Origin: Gallionellaceae bacterium
GTDB lineage: Bacteria; Pseudomonadota; Gammaproteobacteria; Burkholderiales; Gallionellaceae
Length of the DNA: 64,000 nucleotides
Direction of reading: 5' to 3'
Assembly (NCBI GenBank): GCA_030834965.1
Contig: JAUQWW010000044.1
Span: forward strand, 43,840 to 107,839
Shown: piece after piece, positions 60,864-64,000 of the stretch
Layout: each line of letters opens with the position of its first letter
How positions within the stretch are numbered: position 1 is the first letter of the stretch
The notes under the pieces: generated by a model
What the model was told of the DNA's origin: nothing
Seen by the model: the letters and a program-made list of their open reading frames with translations, nothing else
The model's database searches: none
Made by a program: the position numbers and the translations under genes

Positions 60864-62068
60864 GTCGAGGCTGTATCCAAGGATTTCAAAATGGGCGTCT
60901 TAGCCAAATTTTGGCTGCGCGTCGTTTGAGTCAAACACAATTAGCTTCTATGGTAAATGTGTCAGCAGCTACTGTGAGTAAATGGAGGGCTGGAACGCAA
61001 GCTCCAGAACGTGATGCTCTGGAACGACTGGCAAATGTTGTAAATGTCACACCAGAATGGTTTACCAGGCTGCTTGAACCCAAAGTGTCACCACCATTGT
61101 TTCGCAGCAACGCATCAGCGCATGTTGCCGCTCGTGGAATGCTAGAGGCTCGAATGGAATGGGCACAAGATATTGCTGTAGCGCTTTCTGAATTTGTTGA
61201 CTTTCCAGTATTAAACATACCAAGTCGTGTATTCACTGATCCTGAGGAAATTACTCCAAAAGAAATTGAGATTGCTGCAAGCGAATGCCGCGATTTGTGG
61301 CGACTAGGCCGTGCCGCTGTACAAGATCTTGCTCTCGCAGTTGAAGGGGCTGGGATTATTTTGATTCGTGAAGAAACCGGTATTGCGCAAATTGAAGGAT
61401 TGTCGGCATGGAGCGAAGTGCTGGGTCGCCCTTTGATCTTGTTATCGGCTGACAAAGATAACGCTTACCGTAGTCGATTTGACCTGGCTCATGAACTTGG
61501 CCATTTGATCTTGCACCGCCATATCAAGCGCACCACAGATCCTAGTCGGCATAAGTTGTTGGAGCAGCAAGCCCATCGCTTCGCAGGCGCATTTCTATTG
61601 CCTGCGGAATTGTTCGCAACTGAAGTGCGAACGCCGGTAACCTTGGACGACCTATTGTTGCTCAAGCGACGTTGGGGTGTATCGGCTGCGGCAATAACAA
61701 TGAGGTTACATGCCTTAGAAATTATAGATGATGATTCCAAGCAAGCCCTATTCAAGCGGCGTTCCGCTCGATGGGGAGTCAAGTCAGAGCCGGGTGATGA
61801 GGATCGCCCTCCCGAACAACCACGGTTGCTCAGACGCACTATTGACCTTTTGGTTAGTGAAAATGTAATGCCAATTGATGCAATTTCTCGCCATCTTGGG
61901 TTGTCTGCACATGATGTGGAAATGCTGGTTGGTTTGCCGATAGGCTATTTGCTGGGCAAGGACAATGTTGTGCAATTAGCTAGGTTGCGTACCAATTCAA
62001 CAAGCACTGAAGAACATGTACATCAAAGTAGTACGGTTCTGCAATTCCGTGTCCAGTCTAAAACCTGA
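60860..62068 (+). CDS. XRE-family regulator with ImmA/IrrE-type metallopeptidase domain
   Basis: A 402-residue two-domain protein. Residues about 15-70 are a lambda-repressor-like helix-turn-helix (QTQLASMVNVSAATVSKWRA, then LERLANVVNVTPEWF). Residues about 115-290 are an ImmA/IrrE zinc peptidase with FDLAHELGHLILHRHI (HExxH near 213) and AHRFAGAFLLPAELF. Proteins of this kind bind an operator and, on a stress signal, cleave a repressor or partner. The C-terminal 100 residues contain a further possible helix-turn-helix (DAISRHLGLSAHDVEM). It is the likely repressor of its own operon through the repeats at 60154-60199. Confidence 0.88.
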   Translation: MSRGCIQGFQNGRLSQILAARRLSQTQLASMVNVSAATVSKWRAGTQAPERDALERLANVVNVTPEWFTRLLEPKVSPPLFRSNASAHVAARGMLEARMEWAQDIAVALSEFVDFPVLNIPSRVFTDPEEITPKEIEIAASECRDLWRLGRAAVQDLALAVEGAGIILIREETGIAQIEGLSAWSEVLGRPLILLSADKDNAYRSRFDLAHELGHLILHRHIKRTTDPSRHKLLEQQAHRFAGAFLLPAELFATEVRTPVTLDDLLLLKRRWGVSAAAITMRLHALEIIDDDSKQALFKRRSARWGVKSEPGDEDRPPEQPRLLRRTIDLLVSENVMPIDAISRHLGLSAHDVEMLVGLPIGYLLGKDNVVQLARLRTNSTSTEEHVHQSSTVLQFRVQSKT

Positions 62069-62088
62069 TCCTTTATTTGGAGATAACT

Positions 62089-62337
62089 ATGCCGAAAAAT
62101 ACTAAGCAAACTTCCTCACGTATTGCCACGCTAGCATCTGAGACTTTACAAAACAATCAGTCGTCTCAGGTTGCAAGGAGCCTTGCAGCATCCGCACTCG
62201 CACAGCGAAATAGCGGCAAACAGACCGGCGCGCAGATGGAGGATTTGGCTTCCAAGGTGCTTTCCGGTAAGCACTACGCTGATCAAACAAAAGAGCTAGC
62301 TGGCTCAGTGCTGGCTCAAGCAAATAAAGCACGATAG
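62089..62337 (+). CDS. small helical repeat protein
   Basis: An 82-residue basic protein made of about three imperfect helical repeats (IATLASETLQNNQSSQVARS, LAASALAQRNSGKQT, MEDLASKVLSGKHYADQTKE, LAGSVLAQANKAR). The pattern LAxxxLxxxxSSxxxxxLAxSxLAQ recurs in a family of small proteins of unknown function. ATTTGGAGATAACT precedes the ATG at 62089. Between the XRE-ImmA gene and the PIN gene it could be an antitoxin or adaptor, which is a guess from size and place. Confidence 0.65.
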   Translation: MPKNTKQTSSRIATLASETLQNNQSSQVARSLAASALAQRNSGKQTGAQMEDLASKVLSGKHYADQTKELAGSVLAQANKAR

Positions 62338-62386
62338 TTCACTTCACCGACGGTCGCATCTACGTTAGATGAAGAATCCATAGCTA

Positions 62387-63547
62387 ATGATATTAAAGCT
62401 AAAGCAGATCCAAGATGAGATCGATGCCGGAATTATCAGTGCAATCTCACTAGATACGTCTATTATTGATGCCCAACAGCGCAGCCTAGAATATGGTTTG
62501 TTAAAGCGTTTGCATCAGTTTTCTGGAAGTCCTGTGCAAATCGTTATAACAGATGTGGTTATCCAGGAGACCGAGGCACACTTGCGCAAAGATGCCTCGG
62601 AGGCACAAGCCAAAGTCAAGAATGCATTTAAGGAAGTAGGGCAATCGTGGCAGACTTCTGTAGCTCAGCGTGATTCAGCTAACACATTACTTTTCGGTAC
62701 GGATTCAGCAGAAACGATTGCCAAGAAGCGGATTGAAAGTTTTATTGCAGCAACAAGTGCAGTTATCGCTAAGGCTGCTGATCATGTCAAGGTCGGAGAT
62801 TTGGTTGATCGATATTTTGCGCCACTCCCCCCATTTGCGGACAAAGAAACCAAGAAACATGAATTTCCAGATGCCATTGCGTTACTGACGCTCGAATCAT
62901 GGGCCACCGAAAATGATACTCATATTTTGGTCATAACCAGGGATGGTGATTGGAAAACATATTGTGCAGGTTCAGCTAGGCTAGTGGCAATTGACGATTT
63001 AGCAGAAGCCCTAGGTTGTTTCCAGCGCCACGCAGCCATCCATAAATGTCTGCAATTATCTCAGCAACTGTTAGCCAATGATCCAATGGGGATCAGGAAT
63101 GCAGTTGAAGCTGCTATAAGTAATCAAAGTTGGAAAATCGAATTTATTCCAGAAGCGGATTCACAATTTAATTTCGATGTGGATGATGTTGAGGCAGAGT
63201 TCCAATTGGCTGATTTTCAACCTGTTGCCGATGGGCAGGTGTTTGAGCCAATTGAATATGGCGATGATTACCTCGTAGTACGTTTGATTGTCTATGCCTC
63301 GGTGGACATAACCGGTTATTTTTCATTCGAGAAATATGACAGTTACGATAGGGATTACATGCCTATGGGATCAGGGTCGGCCACGCAAACCGAGGACGTT
63401 GAGATCGAAGTGTTGGTGACATTTGGCGGCCAAATACCGAATCAGGCAGAGATTGATGAGATTGAAGTGCTAGCCAAGCGCGAACATATCTCGTTTGGAG
63501 AGATTGAGCCCGATTGGATGAATGATCATGACAGCTACGATGATTAA
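62387..63547 (+). CDS. PIN-domain (DUF4935-type) putative ribonuclease
   Basis: A 386-residue protein. The first 200 residues form a PIN-like nuclease fold with the acidic positions visible: SLDTSIIDAQ, VVIQETEAHL, HEFPDAIALLTL and ILVITRDGDWKTYC. This order matches DUF4935-type PIN proteins. The C-terminal half is acidic and mixed alpha/beta (FNFDVDDVEAEFQLADFQPV) without a known domain. It should cleave RNA and would need control by its operon partners. The start at 62387 has a weak ribosome binding site. Confidence 0.8.
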   Translation: MILKLKQIQDEIDAGIISAISLDTSIIDAQQRSLEYGLLKRLHQFSGSPVQIVITDVVIQETEAHLRKDASEAQAKVKNAFKEVGQSWQTSVAQRDSANTLLFGTDSAETIAKKRIESFIAATSAVIAKAADHVKVGDLVDRYFAPLPPFADKETKKHEFPDAIALLTLESWATENDTHILVITRDGDWKTYCAGSARLVAIDDLAEALGCFQRHAAIHKCLQLSQQLLANDPMGIRNAVEAAISNQSWKIEFIPEADSQFNFDVDDVEAEFQLADFQPVADGQVFEPIEYGDDYLVVRLIVYASVDITGYFSFEKYDSYDRDYMPMGSGSATQTEDVEIEVLVTFGGQIPNQAEIDEIEVLAKREHISFGEIEPDWMNDHDSYDD

Positions 63548-63920
63548 AAAATCATAGGTAAGTTTATAAATCAAAGGAACTTGAAGCATCTGGTCATTCA
63601 CCCAGGCAGCGTGATAAAAATCCACTGACTGAAAAATTATACGCGCCCGCTTGAGAAAAGTGACTGGGTGTTATGTGCAGATAGCCTCAGCTCTAAATTA
63701 CGGAAGCAGACATTCCAATAGGCTGAACAGAGTACTTTTCAGAAAACCGCCACAGTCCGCAAAGGCCGAGTACCAGGCATTGGCCCTGCGCACCCGGAAG
63801 GACAGCACCTCGGCCATAGCGGCCAACTCAACATGCATTGGATGTGGCAGCTTTGCTGGTGCAGTTTCAAACGGTCGATGCAACACACTAGAATCTGCGT
63901 AAGCAGAAGGAGTGTTGCAG
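63548..63920. other. intergenic stretch before the IS30-type element
   Basis: About 370 bases with no supported gene. Open frames on both strands around 63651-63902 lack start signals and protein patterns. The last 50 bases (CGGTCGATGCAACACACT and following) probably contain the left inverted repeat of the insertion sequence that starts here. Confidence 0.4.
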
Positions 63921-64000
63921 ATGAAACAGAGACCGCGAATCTATTACACTGAAAGCCAGAGAGCTCTGATGTGGGAGCGCTGGCAGAAAGGCGACTCTCT
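63921..64000 (+). CDS. IS30-family transposase (partial, N-terminus only)
   Basis: The ATG at 63921, with AGAAGGAG upstream, starts MKQRPRIYYTESQRALMWER, then WQKGDS, and runs off the window. This matches the N-terminal helix-turn-helix region of IS30-type transposases (YYTExQKALMWDRWQKG pattern). The rest of the gene lies outside the window. It marks the right side of the ImmA/PIN operon. Confidence 0.8.
   Translation, partial: MKQRPRIYYTESQRALMWERWQKGDS

Overview
The window looks like part of a betaproteobacterial genome or large plasmid. Two PEP-CTERM/exosortase-type secreted proteins plus a very short third one, a CopRS/CopAB copper locus and a P-type (VirB/VirD4) conjugation system with TrbM and TraX point to Nitrosomonadales-like or related Betaproteobacteria. 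This placement is an inference; there is no rRNA or housekeeping marker. No tRNA, rRNA or CRISPR array was seen.

Layout. 1-947: IS1182-type transposase cut by the window edge. 948-1683: cluster of inverted repeats. 1684-9200: copper resistance island (copS, copR, CusF-like protein, DUF2231 protein, copA, copB, Met-rich protein) with several decayed remnants. 9374-10596: an IS481-type insertion sequence. 10592-16057 and 32734-34724: accessory module of a conjugative element on the minus strand (CxxC protein, DUF2958, RadC, toxin-antitoxin, DUF4942, ArdC). Its units are separated by copies of one GC-rich, palindrome-rich repeat (R1-R4), each lying upstream of a minus-strand gene or operon.

16061-32733: a 16.7 kb transposon-like element inserted inside the DUF4942 gene. 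It carries a complete type I Zorya anti-phage system (zorA-zorB-zorC-zorD), two further cargo genes and, at its right end, an operon of three tyrosine recombinases with a TnpC-like coiled-coil protein and a small CHC2-like protein. The two halves of the target gene (33099-32734 and 16057-15653) rejoin in frame across a shared 6-bp core (CAGATG on the coding strand), and the element ends have similar inverted sequences.

35020-38430: PEP-CTERM-rich segment between two 62-bp direct repeats. 38537-40796: overlapping three-gene cassette (TPR protein, methyltransferase, unknown). 41096-58100: conjugation locus trbM, virB1, a small gene, virB2-virB6, a lipoprotein gene, DotD-like lipoprotein, virB8-virB11, virD4, LPD7 protein, OmpA-like lipoprotein, traX. 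No relaxase or replication gene is present here. 58323-59492: DUF1016/PDDEXK nuclease-like gene. 60213-63547: AT-rich four-gene operon (unknown 216-aa protein, XRE-ImmA/IrrE protein, helical repeat protein, PIN-domain protein) behind a promoter flanked by two operator-like repeats. 63921-64000: start of an IS30-type transposase.

Taken together, this is a conjugative element that has collected defence and stress cargo: copper resistance at one end, Zorya on its own recombinase-driven transposon in the middle, antirestriction-type functions near the repeats, and a possible toxin/defence operon downstream of the transfer genes.
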